DNA from: Onthophagus taurus
Taxonomy: Eukaryota > Arthropoda > Insecta > Coleoptera > Scarabaeidae
Length of the DNA: 64,000 bases
Assembly (NCBI RefSeq): GCF_036711975.1
Contig: NC_091971.1
Coordinates: 27,039,501 to 27,103,500 of the forward strand
Reading direction: 5' to 3'
The notes under the pieces are model-generated. The model ran no database searches, was not told where the DNA came from, and was given only the letters and a program-made list of their open reading frames with translations. This document shows positions 22,561-34,512 of this stretch, piece by piece (positions within the stretch are counted from its first letter, which is position 1; every line of letters begins with the position of its first letter). The position numbers and the translations under genes were made by a program.

Positions 22561-23797
22561 TTTTCGATTTAATTATACAACATCATTTTTACCCAAAATG
22601 GGATTATTTTCTATATCATTAAGCAGGTAAGTAGGACGATTTGTCATTTGAACTTTTCTTATTTTAAATAATTCCATACTCCAATTAGCTGTATAGCCTT
22701 TTCAAATAAAGATTTATGTTTACTAATACGAACCACCAATATATAAATCCACAAATACTATAAATTTCCCCACCCCACCAATCTTTAGTTGAGTATATGC
22801 GTTATTTAACACTCGATCTACGTTTTCCCTGTTAACTTTAGAAGGAGCTAGACCTATGGTTCGATGCTTTGTATTGTTGTAGTGCTTAGTCACGTCTTGA
22901 AATACATTAATCCAAAATTGGTTGCCCCTATACAGAAACGTTTTCTGTAATTTTTCTTTGAGCGTTGTAATGACTCGTTCAGCCATTGCTGCTTTCATGG
23001 TGCTAAATGTGGAGTTAATGGTTTACGTTATGTTTATCAAGCATTTTTTTTAGTTCTACATTATAGAATTGTTTTCCTGCATCAGTTTGAAAATTTTTCG
23101 GAGTCCTTTTATCTTCAGAAAAAATGCTGCTTAACGCTATTCGCACATCTTTAGCTGTCTTAGTCTTTAAAGCTCTAGTTCAGAGATATTTTGAAAAACA
23201 ATCAATATCCATGGTTCTTATTGCTTTTAGCATGTGCAGACATGTCGGCCAAATCCGCTTGCCATAAATCATCTAATCCTTTATTAATTGTTCGTCGTCT
23301 TGGGAAACGTTTTCTGGATGGTTTATGTAACTCTTCGATTGTTCGCTTTCTTATGTCAACATCATTTATGTTAATACAATAAAAGTACTTAATATAATGA
23401 TAATTTTGTTAAATAAGCAGCCTTTTTTATTCGATTAGGCTATATTTCAATCAATCTAAATTATTAAATTAAGTTCGGTAGCTATGAGCGAAAAAGATTT
23501 TTCCATGCATAATTTTATATCGTTTGAGATATTTTTAAGTTCATATGCGATATCTATGATTTTATGATATTTGAAATAACATCAAGGATTTTATCATCCT
23601 GTTTATCTTTTATATATTCTCGAATAGATATTTCGCTATCTTTCAAATTCTGCTTCAATGTATTCGTTAGATTCGATATAGTCGTTTCCATATCTAATTT
23701 AATTGATTATGTTTTTCTGTTAACTCATTTATTTTTACAATTTCTTCGTTGAGAAAATCAGTAGCTTTATTTAAATCACGGAAACCGTTGTCATATA

Positions 23798-25716
23798 CAG
23801 TATGTCCCCGGATTGTGTCCCCGTAAGGTATAATTGACGATAAATTTTTGAATTTATATTCCATCTTTTACAATTAAAGTCTGGATGTCTCAAAACGAAA
23901 TATAACCAAGTTTTACGTCAAATGTCCTCAAACTACCAAAGTTAACGCAAGAAGTTTGTTAACCGTTGCAGGTAAAGTGGTCTTTCTGAGCAATGTACAA
24001 CAAAAGTTGATTAAGATAAAATGTTTGTTATGTTAAATTATAGCCATATGCGGAATTTTATTGATTTAGCACATAAAAGAAAAAATTAGTTTTTTCTTGA
24101 AAATTTCTAATATTCCGTTTTACAATAAAAATAAATGGTCTGAGTGAACTAACAATTATCATTTAATAGCTTAGCTTTAGCCTATTGTCAAATATTAATT
24201 GATCATGTTTACATTACAACATAAAATATTTATAGTGCAGTGCTATGGATTGTGGAACATTAGTTACAATGCAGTTTTAAGGCAATTTGAGGAAAAATTT
24301 GGATTTTTAGTACTACAAAAACAATTAAGAGAGTTGTTAAAAAATTTCAGAAACAGGCAATGTGGAAAATAAAAGGAAGGAAAAAAAGCTTTTAGATGAA
24401 CATGATGCTGGGTCGATTGTTGCAGTAACAAACGCAATGGATTACGGTAAACTATCGTTAAGAAAAAGGGCAGTTCAAGTCGGTATAAGTAAATCCCATG
24501 TATAAAGAATTTATCGAGAAAATAAAATATTGCCGTATAAACCAAAATTTAACCACACTATCGAATTAGGTGATGAAGCAAAACGTTTAGATTATTGTTT
24601 GTGGCTTGGGCACAAAATTTTGAAAGACAGAACTTTTTTAAAAAGCATAATATTTTCGGACGAAGCATCGTTCACCACTAATGGAGTGGTTACATCACGA
24701 AATTGTTGATTCTGGTCAAAGACTGCTGTTTCGTGGGACGGTGTTATTGGACCTTCCTTCATAAACGATAATTTGAATCAACACCGATATTTGGAAATAC
24801 TAGAAAATTGTTTATTTAATTATCTTCACGGCGTGGATTTAGAAAAACGCAATAAATTATATTTTCAACAAGATGGTTGCGGCCCACATTCGACTATTTT
24901 AATTAGAAATTATTTAAATAGGTTATTTGGAAAAAATTGATTGGTAGATGTGGTCCACACCCATGGCTGCCAAGAAGTCCGGATTTAACTATTATGGATT
25001 TTTACTTTTGGGGTTATGTAAAACAAAAAGTGTACACTGAAAATTTTAATAACAATTTAGACCGTTTCAAACAAAAAATTGAAACTGTTATAGTCCGTCC
25101 GTCGAAAGAAGTCCACTGCGTCATTAATTTATGGGGTTATAATAGACTTGTATAATATATTGTTTTCTTTGTTTAATACACGTAAAAAAAGAGACGCAAA
25201 AAGTTAATACAAGTCTATTATAACCCCATAAATTAATGACGCAGTGGACTTCTTTCTACGGACTATATAAGAGAAATTACGTTGGACCATATTTGAAAAA
25301 GTTACAAACAATGTCGGAAAAGGGCTGAATTATGTGTTAGTGTTGGTGGTGGTATCATTAAATAAACTTTTATGTTAATTTAGTTTAGATCGAAAATGTT
25401 TTGTTAATCTTATGATTTAAAAATCTGCATTTTGCTTTTATATCCTAAATTAATAAAATTCGGCATATCGCTATAATTTAACATAACAAACATCTTATTT
25501 TAATCAACTTTTGCTGTACATTGCTCAGAAAGACCACTTTACTTGCAACGGTTAACAAACTTCTTGGGTTAACTTTGGTACTTTGAGGACATTTAACGTA
25601 AAACTTGGTTATATTTCGTTTTATGACATCCAGACTTTAATTGTAAAAGATGGAATTTGAATTCAAAAATTTATCGTCAATTATACCTTACGGGGACACA
25701 ATCCGGGGACATACTG
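23798..25716 (+). mobile_element. Mariner-like element, 1919 bp, decayed
   Basis: Terminal inverted repeats of about 110 bp start CAGTATGTCCCCGGATTGTG, with TA at 23796-23797 and 25717-25718. Unusually, the flanks are also inverted copies of each other for about 260 bp (23519-23795 against 25719-25980). Inside, 25096-25153 is repeated in inverted orientation at 25199-25256. Confidence 0.85.
24256..25155 (+). pseudogene. Mariner transposase pseudogene
   Basis: Readable pieces: an HTH region near 24310-24510, IIFSDEASFTTNGVV with the first catalytic Asp near 24658, YFQQDGCGPH near 24860, and PRSPDLTIMDFYFWGYVKQ near 24970-25030. Several stops and frameshifts separate them (in-frame stops near 24505, 24707 and 24937 among others). 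The spacing is close to other DD41D-like mariners here. It cannot encode a working enzyme. Confidence 0.75.
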
Positions 25717-27291
25717 TATATGACAACGGTTTCCGTGATTTAAATAAAGCTACTGATTTTCTCAACGAAGAAATTGTAAAAATAAATGAGTTAACAGAAA
25801 AACATAATCAATTAAATTAGATATGGAAACGACTATTTCGAATCTAACGAATACATTGAAGCAGAATTTGAAAGATAGCGAAATATCTATTCGAGAATAT
25901 ATAAAAGATAAACAGGATGATAAAATCCTTGATGTTATTTCAAATCATAGATATCGCATATGAACTTAAAAGTATCTCAAACGGGAAATCTCGCTTTTAA
26001 GACGATAATTTACTTTTCGAGCAAGTTTATCAACATAATTTTTTGTTGCAAAATCATTCTCGTTAAGAGGATTGGATACATTACATATACGTTTGTTTTC
26101 TCCGTTTACATCTCCATCGTTCGTAATACCCATATGAAATGCTACATTGTGACATATAATTTGTACAGTGTTTTCATTAAAGTTTCCGAATTTATCCATT
26201 TCAACAAATGATGTTTGCTTCTTTTAGTTCTTCTATTATAGATACAATTTCGTTATTATGAGATGTATTACCAGCTTGTTGAGAACTAACTAATAATCGC
26301 AGTCTATCTACCAGTTCATTTATATCATCAAAGTATACGTATTGATAAGGTCTAGTATCTCCAGCTATTAAATTTAAAGATTAGGAGCTATGTCCGAATC
26401 CTATACGTGAATTGATTGCTGTTGCTGTCGACTTAGTTCTTTTACGAGAAGTGCGAGGCGTGCTCTCTCCTCCTTGACTATCAATCATCCGCTTAATAAT
26501 ATTTCGATATTTAAATGATTTGTTACCCTTTATTTGCTCATTAGGATCATTATTGCGTTTATGAGCATTTGTATTATTCAATATTTCTTGATATTTATTC
26601 ATATCATTTCCGCTATACTCCATAGGAACTTTTTTAAACAGCTATTCATATAGACCAGCAGTTCCTTTGTATTTCTTTTTAGTGGTAACAATAATTATAT
26701 CACCATTAGCATCAAACGTAACATTACTATTTCCAATGCTCCATGACTAAACGACCGGGTCATGTACAATACCAAATGTTGGATCAAGAAAGTCTTCCTT
26801 CCCAGTTAATAAACCGTGTATATACTTTCTGGGAAGTTCATGATATTGTTCAAAATATTCATTCGTTCCTCTTGTTTTCCTTCATCTGTTGAAGATAAGA
26901 AGTATTCAGGTTCGTACGTGAATATTTCATCGTTCGCTCGAAGAGGTGAAATTGTCGGTTGAGTTTTATTTTGATTCAACGGTTCTGTTCTAAGTGGTAG
27001 CGGCTTAACATCCTTTATTTCAGTTTGCTCCGTTTTAGGTTGTTTTTTAAGTGTTTCAAATTAACGTATCCAGAGGTTTAACTATTGGTTTATTGATACG
27101 TTCTAATTCTTTTTCTCGTCCTTCTTTACCAAGTTTAATGGCTAAATATTTATGTCGAATAGCATCGCTGAGATTAATTATATCTGAATTCAATTTATCG
27201 TTTTTTTTTTGTTTTTAATGTCCTTTTAGGATGTAGCCGTTTCGTAGGTTTTTCCGTGACTACACGAGTTATTTTTATTTATAACAATATA

Positions 27292-29129
27292 CAGGCTGTT
27301 CCGGTGACTCGGGGCATAAAATTAACCTCATATAGTAGAGCAAAAATGATGACGATTCGTGAAAAAAAATTATTATAAAAGTCTTCAAATGGCCAAGATA
27401 TGGGCCATCAAAGTTCAGAAATTTTAACACATTTTTCTAAATATTTTCAATGCCATTTATGATAGAGCGTTGAAATTTGGTACAGGGTAAACAATTATCA
27501 AGCAAAATCATTAAACTAATTTTCACTTTGATCGGGCGGCGGCAACCATGCTATACAGGCTGTCCCTAAAATTTGTTTGCTCAGAACTTTTTTGTTCGCT
27601 CGTAACCCTAGATTTGTTTTTGTACTTTTTAATAGAAAATTTATTTTAGAAACTTTTATCACTCTTGATAACATAACAAAATTTTGATAACATTGACTGT
27701 TTTCGAGTTATACGCGAAAATATTAAGCTTCGATTTCAATCGTAACAAACAAAAAAAAGGAAACATATTCCGTAAGATCTGAGTTGGCGATGACAATTGA
27801 AAAACGAACTGAGCTAATAACCATTATTTGCATAAATTTCTAAGTGCAGATTTAGTTAAATCCAGCGTTAATTTATTTTAGTTGAATAAAAGAATGTAAT
27901 TTCCAAAACGATAAATTTAATTTTCACGGTAACAACAAACAAGAACATAACAAAAATTCTAACAAAAATATTAACCCTACATTTATTTTTGTACTTTTTA
28001 ATAGAAAATTTATTTTAGAAACTTTTATCACTCTTTGAAAATTTTGATAACATTGACTGTTTTCGAGGTATACGCGAAAATATTAAGCTTTAATTTCAAT
28101 GGTAACACTAAAAAAACGAAGTCTTCGAAAAAGTCAAGGTTGGCCATGGCAATTAAAAAAAAACAACTTGCTGTCAACTTGCTTATGTCGTTTAAACACA
28201 AACGATAGTTCTGTTAGTTAGTTATTATTAATTTTAAGTGTACAAAATGGAGAGTTACACATTTAGTGAACAAACTGACATGATTTTGACATTAGGGCAA
28301 TGTCAATTCATATTGCAGTCGCAGTGGGCAATTGGCCAGTCTGCACATTTGGCATATTGCCAAATAATGCAGCACAAAATCCAAATTGATGATCAGTTTT
28401 TAGAAAAAGTACTTTTTACAGATGAATCCACTTTTTCTAAAGATGGAATCATCACTTTGAGAAATTTACATAGTTGGGCAGACGAAAATCCAAGATTTAA
28501 GAAAACTTGGAAATCACAATGGAGATTTTCTCATAACGTTTGGGCTGGCATTGTGGGCGATGTAATTATTGGACCCGTTTTCTTACCATCAAGGCTGGAT
28601 GGACATACATACAGGCGACATTTAGAGAAATTAGATGATTTTTGAGATGATGTTCTTTTAAACACAAGGCAAGCAATGTGGTATATGCATGATGGTGCTC
28701 CTGCGCATAACACACAGGCTGTCCAAATAATGGTTATTAGCTCAGTTCGTTTTTCAATTGTCATCGCCAACTCAGATCTTACGGAATATGTTTCCTTTTT
28801 TTGTTTATTACGATTGAAATCAAAGCTTAAAAAAGTTCTGAGCAAACAAATTTTAGGGACAGTCTGTATAGCATGGTTGTCGCCGCCCAATCAAAGTGAA
28901 AATTAGTTTAATGATTTTGCTTGATAATTGTTTACCCTGTACCAAATTTCAACGCTCTATCATAAATGGCATTGAAAATATTTAGAAAAATATGTTAAAA
29001 TTTCTGAACTTTGATGGCCCATATCTTGGCCATTTGAAGACTTTTATAATAATTTTTTTTCACGAATCGTCATCATTTTTGCTCTACTATATGAGGTTAA
29101 TTTTATGTCCCGAGTCACCGGAACACCTG
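27292..29129. mobile_element. Palindromic mariner-type MITE split by an inner mariner
   Basis: The outer arms 27292-27553 and 28869-29129 are about 98% identical inverted copies starting CAGGCTGTTCCGG, flanked by TA. Between them sits a second element, 27556-28866, with its own ends CAGGCTGTCCCTAAAATTTG and flanking TA. The TA is at the dyad centre of the outer palindrome (CCATGC TA GCATGG). Confidence 0.8.
28238..28735 (+). pseudogene. Mariner transposase fragment in the inner element
   Basis: The core reads VLFTDESTFSKDGI (first Asp), NVWAGIVGDVIIGPVFLP and MWYMHDGAPAHN (second Asp). A TGA falls between the two at about 28643. The C-terminal third is replaced by an inverted copy of DNA from the element's left side (28733-28795 matches 27760-27825). 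Direct repeats at 27605-27750 and 27968-28110 lie upstream. Confidence 0.75.
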
Positions 29130-30117
29130 TACAGGAGGGTGTCCAATTAGTGCGATATCGGACGATATCTCCTTACAGGGTGTCGCTAGAAGAAAATGTT
29201 TATATATAAAGTTGTTTGGTGCTCGAAGGTGCATAACTTAAAAATATTTTTGTTTATACAGGGTGTTGCAAAAACAAAGTACAAAGTACAACTTCGTAAA
29301 TTTAAATGGAACACCCCACATTTTATTACATTTTTGAATTACCCTTAAAATTCGACTTACTTTTTGTTAAGCATTACCTATACCAAAATTTTACCGTTTT
29401 TGAAATATTCAACATTTTGTGAAAAAATCTCCGTCTGCACGTGTCTATAAAAGAAAGCAGACCCAATTTATTTAAGACCCCCTACAAAGCAAATCATTTG
29501 TAGATTACTAATGCATAGTTACAGTAACTTCATGCCCCTATAAAAATCTGGTAACCTTCTACAGGGTGTTCGTAATATTGTACTCAATACCAGAAACTTG
29601 AAATAGCTATATCTCATTTTTTTTTAATGGAATGCCTCATATAATGAGCCTCAAGTAATAAGGTTTCTTTTTTATAAAGCATGTCCTATACCTATTTGCA
29701 ACAGTTATCAAGTTATTTACGCTTTTTACAAATTTCTACTTTAATACCTATTTGATTTCAAAAAATGTTTGTTGGTTGGCTATGAAAATAATAATTGATG
29801 ACAACAAAGCAAAAGAATGCTTTGAATTTGATAGTCTGCTAAATTTGTACAAACTAATAATATTCAATATGAATTTTTCAAGAGATGAATTAAAAATGGA
29901 TTACTGTTTGGGTGCAAGTGATGAAAATTGTTTATTAGCAAGTAGAATTTATGCACAAAGGTTTCCAGAAGCTGAACGATATCCAAATTGTTTAGCCAAA
30001 TTGTCTTTTCGGAACACTTTCCATTGGATAACAGAATTCTGTATATCATGAGTAATGTAAGCACGTTTTTCACACTTAATAGCGGCAAATAAGAAATTAA
30101 AAAAGTTTAAAAAAAAT
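29130..30117 (+). mobile_element. Mariner fragments, including an HTH-coding piece
   Basis: Several orphan ends of the ACAGGGTGT type occur (near 29174, 29259, 29562). The frame 29752-30051 encodes MDYCLGASDENCLLASRIYAQRFP, the first HTH of mariner transposases resembling the DD41D group. No catalytic core follows; the sequence then drifts into AT-rich DNA. Confidence 0.55.
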
Positions 30118-30325
30118 TATGGCATTCCATTTAGTTTTAGGGGAGAAGGGGGTACATTTGAACACATTAAATTAGTTTGGAACATGAACCACCAGGTGGC
30201 TCAAACGATAGATGCTACATGTGGCAACATAGCTAAACATCTAACAAAATGTTTTTGTCGTATACCGCGCTTTGAAGGTTTGCCGCTGTGAAAAAAAAAA
30301 TTTCTTTCTTATCATAGATTTAAAT

Positions 30326-31666
30326 ATGGTGCGGACGTACAAGAAGAAAAAGACAAAACCAGATATAAATGAAGATGACATGAAAGCAGCTATAACAGCA
30401 GTTAAAGAAAACAAAATGCCTCTAAGAAGAGCAGCGACCATCTATGGTCTCACCCACACCGCTTTATATTATAGAGTTAAAAAAAAGCAAACAGGTGAAA
30501 ACAAATACGGATCAAAAAAATATACAGCGAAGCAGGTTTTTACCACAGAGCAAGAGACCATGCTTGAAAATTATATTGTCCAATGTTCCAAAATGAGTTA
30601 TGGTCTTATATTGACATTCGAAGGCTTGCATTGACTTACGCAAAATCAATTGGTTGTAATTATCCCAAGAACTGGGACAATTTTGACCTGGCCGGTGTTG
30701 ATTGGCTACAAGGATATATGAAGCGCCATGCTCAACTTTCTTTACGAAAACCGGAAATTACTAGCCTGGTAGCCAATGTCACTGAATTTCAAGACAATTA
30801 TCAAAGAGCCTTGGAGACCTACCCGTTCACAGCTGAAAAAGTCTGGAACCTGGACGAGACAGGGATTACCTCTGTCGTTCAAGCCCCTAATGTTGTTGCG
30901 AAGAAGGGAACAAAACAAGTGGGGCAAGTTGTTTCTGCGGAAAGGGGACAACTAGTAACAATGTGTGCAATCGTTAACGCTTGTGGAAATTGCATACCTC
31001 CAGTTTTTGTCTTCCCACGGGCTTAATACCATGGTCAATAGTACAACAAGTGGGTGGATGACAGGGCCTTTATTCTTGAAGGTTTTAGAGCACATTAGAA
31101 TCTATACAAAATGTACTAAAGACGACCCTATTCTCATAGTAATGGATAACCATGAGAGCCACTGCACATTGGAAGCTGTTCTATTTGCTAAAAAACATGG
31201 AATGAGTCTAGTCACATTTCCACCTCACTGCACCCATCGATTGCAGCCGTTAGATGTTGCAGTGATGGGACCATTCAAAGGAAGACTATCAGTTGCTCAA
31301 AATGATTGGTTAACAAGCAATCCGGGAAAGACGTTAACCATTCAATTTCCCCGAAATGCGTTCACAGATGACGATTTTGAAGCCGCTTTTGTAACTGATC
31401 GTGCCCAAGAGCCAACAACTACTCCACCAGCATTGCTAGAGGTCATTCCATCGCACCCTTCTTCAGGATTGCAAGGCAGTTCAAAATCCTATCAAAAGTT
31501 TAGCACTGTGACACCTGAAATGGTGAGACCGTTCCCCAAGGCCGGACCAAGATTGTCAAAGGGAAGAAACACAAGAAAAAAGAAGTCAAGAATTCTAACG
31601 GAGACTTCGGAAAAGAATAGGATTGGCACGATCCTACCGGCACGATCATTCCTAAATAACCAATAA
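30326..31666 (+). pseudogene. Pogo/Tigger-like transposase with two frameshifts
   Basis: The N terminus has a psq/CENP-B-type HTH (MPLRRAATIYGLTHTALYYRV). The frame changes near 30600, continues with WLQGYMKRHAQLSLRKPE, WNLDETGITSV (first Asp) and the signature KQVGQVVSAERGQLVT. It changes again near 31020 and ends with ILIVMDNHESH (second Asp) and CTHRLQPLDVAVMGPFK (third Asp). Such proteins move pogo elements into TA. A GGGGAGAAGGGGGTACATTTGAACAC-like start near 30140 may mark its 5' end. The 3' end abuts a LINE near 31632-31666. Confidence 0.8.
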
Positions 31667-31722
31667 CCAGGAATGTTAATCAAATCATCAGATATGTTTG
31701 GTGATAACCAGCTCTCCGACAC
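31636..31722 (-). pseudogene. LINE ORF2 fragment (endonuclease start)
   Basis: The minus frame reads SESWLSPNISDDLINIPGYW then LFRNDRAGR. This is the same segment as TETWLTLNISNSLVNIPGYN in the intact ORF2 at 7863, so it is the start of the endonuclease domain. The rest is missing. Confidence 0.8.
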
Positions 31723-32324
31723 AGCAAAAATAGTAAAATTATCAGAATTGACAGCACATACAGGGTGTTTCAGGTTTTTGTAGCAGGACTTTAACAGTCG
31801 ATAGATCTCTTAAAATTAACACAAAAACTTCATATAAACATAGGTCGACAGACGGTTTGTTTTGGAGATATTATATACCGATTCTTTTCAAATCTGGTAT
31901 ACGCCGGTAGAGGGCGCTCTGTAACGTATTCTTTACGGATTAAAATAGCAATAACTTTCCTGACAGTATACTTTTTGGCTTTTTGAATAAAAATTCTTAT
32001 TCTCTGTACTTTTTACGCAAAAAGGGTACTCTTATCAAAATGCGCTAAAGTTTATCGTTTTCAAGATAATCCGGTTTTTATTATTCGTACAGACCAATGT
32101 TTTTAGAGGGTAGTTAAAGATAGTTAAAATAATGTGTGCTATGGAAACAAAGTAGGTAAATTAACTAATGTTTTAGTTTATTAATGTTTTTTTAATCTAA
32201 ATAATAACAGAAAAAAATTAAAGGAAGTGTTGAAAAGGTAAACATTTTGCTTGCATAATTCTGATAGACGAATTACTGATCGAGTAATGGTATTTAAGAA
32301 CAGCCTTATATCCTATAAGTACGA

Positions 32325-32478
32325 AGGCTTTCACGGCCGGAGTTAATTGAACTAAAATTAGAACTAAAACTAGAACTAACTCTTAACTAACTTTCGGGTT
32401 TTGCCGTGCGTCTTTTAAAAAAAGGTTTGACGTTTCGGATGCCATGTTGCAACCTTCTTCAGAAACTGGTTCGAAGTG
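32325..32478. repeat. Dispersed repeat, single arm, with a hammerhead-like core
   Basis: It shares ACGAAGGCTTTC, GAACTAAAATTAGAACTA, GGTTTGACGTTTCGGATGCC and CAGAAACTGGTTCGAAGTGAC with the palindromic copy at 59077-59365. On the minus strand it contains CTGAAGA, a short hairpin (GGTTGC/GCATCC), then GAAAC, like the core of a hammerhead ribozyme. Confidence 0.65.
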
Positions 32479-32975
32479 ACTTTTTTAGCTCTAATTTTAG
32501 TTCAATTCCTAATCCTATTAAAAGTTCATCCCTCGGAACAGGTGTCTCATACAATTTTCCTTTCAAATATCTCCACACAAAAAATTCTAAATCATTAAGG
32601 TCTGCAGATTGTGGGGCTATGCGACTGGTCCACCTCGACCAATCCATCTTGCAGGAATAGTTATCTAGCCAATTTCTTACCATCCTACTACTTCTATAAG
32701 CTGCACAATCATCAAGTTGAAACCACTATGTTCAGCTACCAAAAATTACAAGAACGCCGCAGCGGTTAGTTGTGGTGGCAAAAAGTATGGCCCGAAAAGA
32801 TGATTATTATAAACACCTACCCAGACGTTGACACTAAATACGTAGGGGTACCAAAACATGTAAATTGTGAAAGTTTACAAAGTTTATCACGTCTTGTGAA
32901 AAACGATTCATCGTCCCACATTACAAAAACGGCATTTTATAAAGTTTTTATGCAGCAAACAAAAAATTAAAAAAT
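32459..32975 (-). pseudogene. Mariner transposase C-terminal remnant
   Basis: Minus-strand pieces YVFSVNVWVGVYNNHLFGP, WFQLDDCAAYR and WTSRIAPQSADLNDLEFFVW correspond to the region around the second and third catalytic acids of mariner transposases. The frame shifts at least once and the first catalytic region is degraded. The end is cut by the repeat at 32325-32478. Confidence 0.65.
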
Positions 32976-33618
32976 GAAAGAGTAATGAATTTACCACGTT
33001 AATAAACAAGAAAATTGATTTTAATACGAATAAGTTAACGAATAAGAAAAATTAATTTAACACTGATCAACTACTACTGGTGATTTCACATTTGATACAA
33101 TAAACTATAAGATTAGTGAACTTACCTATTTTGTTTCAATGACAAACATTGTTATGCATACCTATCTTTAAAAATCCTCTAAACAAATTGGTCTACATCG
33201 AATAATAAAAAGCGGATTATCTTGAAAACGATCAAGTTTAGCGCATTTTGATAAGAGTACCGGTTTTTGCTTAAAAAAGTACCGAGAATAAGAATTCTTA
33301 TTTAAAAAGCCAAAAAGTATACTATCAGAAAAGTTATTGTTATTTCAATCCGTAAAGAATACGTTACAGAGCGCCCTCTACCGGCTATAGTAAAACGGAC
33401 TCCATAATCGTCTTTCCCATGCCAAAAAACCTCCGTGTATCAAATTTGAGAAGAATCGGTTGAAATACACGTGTAATATTAAATAAAAATTAATTTAAAA
33501 ATTTAATTTGAACACCCTGTATCTCCAAAACAAAGCGTTTGTCGACCTATGTTTTTGTGTTAATTTTAAAAGATCTATCGACTGTTAAAGTCCTGCTACA
33601 AAAACCTGAAACACCCTG

Positions 33619-34062
33619 TATATAATTTAACCACAGAAATATGTGAACAAATATTAATACAAAGTAGAATAGTTTATAAACAGTAGTGTTCGCACGCGTG
33701 TAGTGTTCGCAAGTGCAATCGCAAGCGATACAAAAGTAAAAATATTGTGTGTCTATATCTATAAATAATGATAGAAGAAATACAAATAAACGCAAAAAAA
33801 AAGAAAAGAAAACGTAAAGGTATTTCGAAAATACACTCACTTCCCTTCGGTGAAACTTGTTTACAATCGTAACAAAAATAAAACCGCTCCATCTTTTCTC
33901 TAACATTAACCGGTTCATAGCGATTAAATTTAATGGAAATTAACAATCAAATTGATTGAATTAATTATATCTTAGAAAATAAAGCAAAACAAAAAAGAAA
34001 AAAAAACAATAATATTTAAACATACATATGAGTAGACTTATCTTTGAGAGGATAAAATCTCT
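33619..34062. other. LINE inter-ORF spacer, no gene
   Basis: Low-complexity DNA between the mariner and the end of the LINE ORF1. Overlapping minus frames at 33547-33946 have no recognisable domain. Confidence 0.45.
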
Positions 34063-34217
34063 TCAATTAACAATATTTGTTACATCTAAAATCTCCATTT
34101 CCAGATCAGATAAAGATTTCACCCATCTAGCTGACAAATTCATTGATGATCTAACATAAATTTTACCATCACGTGACCAAGCCATTCGTTTTCCGAACTT
34201 TTCCTGTGCTGCCCTTA
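34063..34217 (-). pseudogene. LINE ORF1, C-terminal part
   Basis: The minus frame reads LLRAAQEKFGKRMAW, SRDGKIYVRSSMN, LSDLEMEILDVTN, then TGA. It is equivalent to the end of the ORF1 at 3218-3975 (AAARNTVGPRNAWTADGRIFV). It is cut from its first part by the Crypton insertion. Confidence 0.75.
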
Positions 34218-34512
34218 ATAGTATATTAAGTATCCAGAACGGTAAGTAGTGTCGGAAACCGGTAAATTACTTACCGTTCGTGATGGTTATAACATTTTTT
34301 GCACGATCGAAATGAATATAAATAATAATTAATTTACTAAAATATGTTGACATTTGTAATAATTATAAAGTAGGTAAAAAATTTGAATTAATTCTGTTGA
34401 CCTGGTTTTATTTACAAAAAAAAAAACAAATTGTGTGGTTTGTGAAATTGTATTGTAAACAGTGATTACAATAATATTAAAACTTAATATAAATTATATA
34501 AATTATAATATA

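Larger units (their letters stand above)
22560..27250 (-). mobile_element. Polinton-like/virus-like element remnant (fossil)
   Basis: On the minus strand, parts in order are: a structural-type protein with FDDINELVDRLRLL near 26300; a fibre-like piece at 25966-26199 (NVSNPLNENDFATKNYVD); and an integrase at about 23400-22720 with DDLWQADLADM, TDAGKQF and a C-terminal part, similar to integrases of Maverick/Polinton elements. No polymerase or terminal repeats were found. It is broken in at least five places and interrupted by the mariner at 23798-25716, so it is an old copy. Family assignment is tentative. Confidence 0.55.
31761..33618 (-). mobile_element. Mariner-like element, 1858 bp, decayed
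   Basis: The ends CAGGGTGTTTCAGGTTTTTG and its reverse complement are flanked by TA (31759-31760, 33619-33620). The inverted repeats reach far inward with decay (matching blocks near 31905-32050 and 33225-33385). It carries a broken minus-strand transposase and an inserted dispersed repeat. It lies between ORF1 and ORF2 of the minus-strand LINE. Confidence 0.82.

Noticed and set aside
32325-32478. A complete hammerhead ribozyme
   Set aside because: The core and stem II are visible, but the U-H cleavage position after stem III and a convincing stem I could not be placed.
33547-33946. Overlapping Cys-rich minus-strand frames
   Set aside because: Low-complexity Phe/Leu runs in two frames, no match to LINE ORF2 or other known domains.
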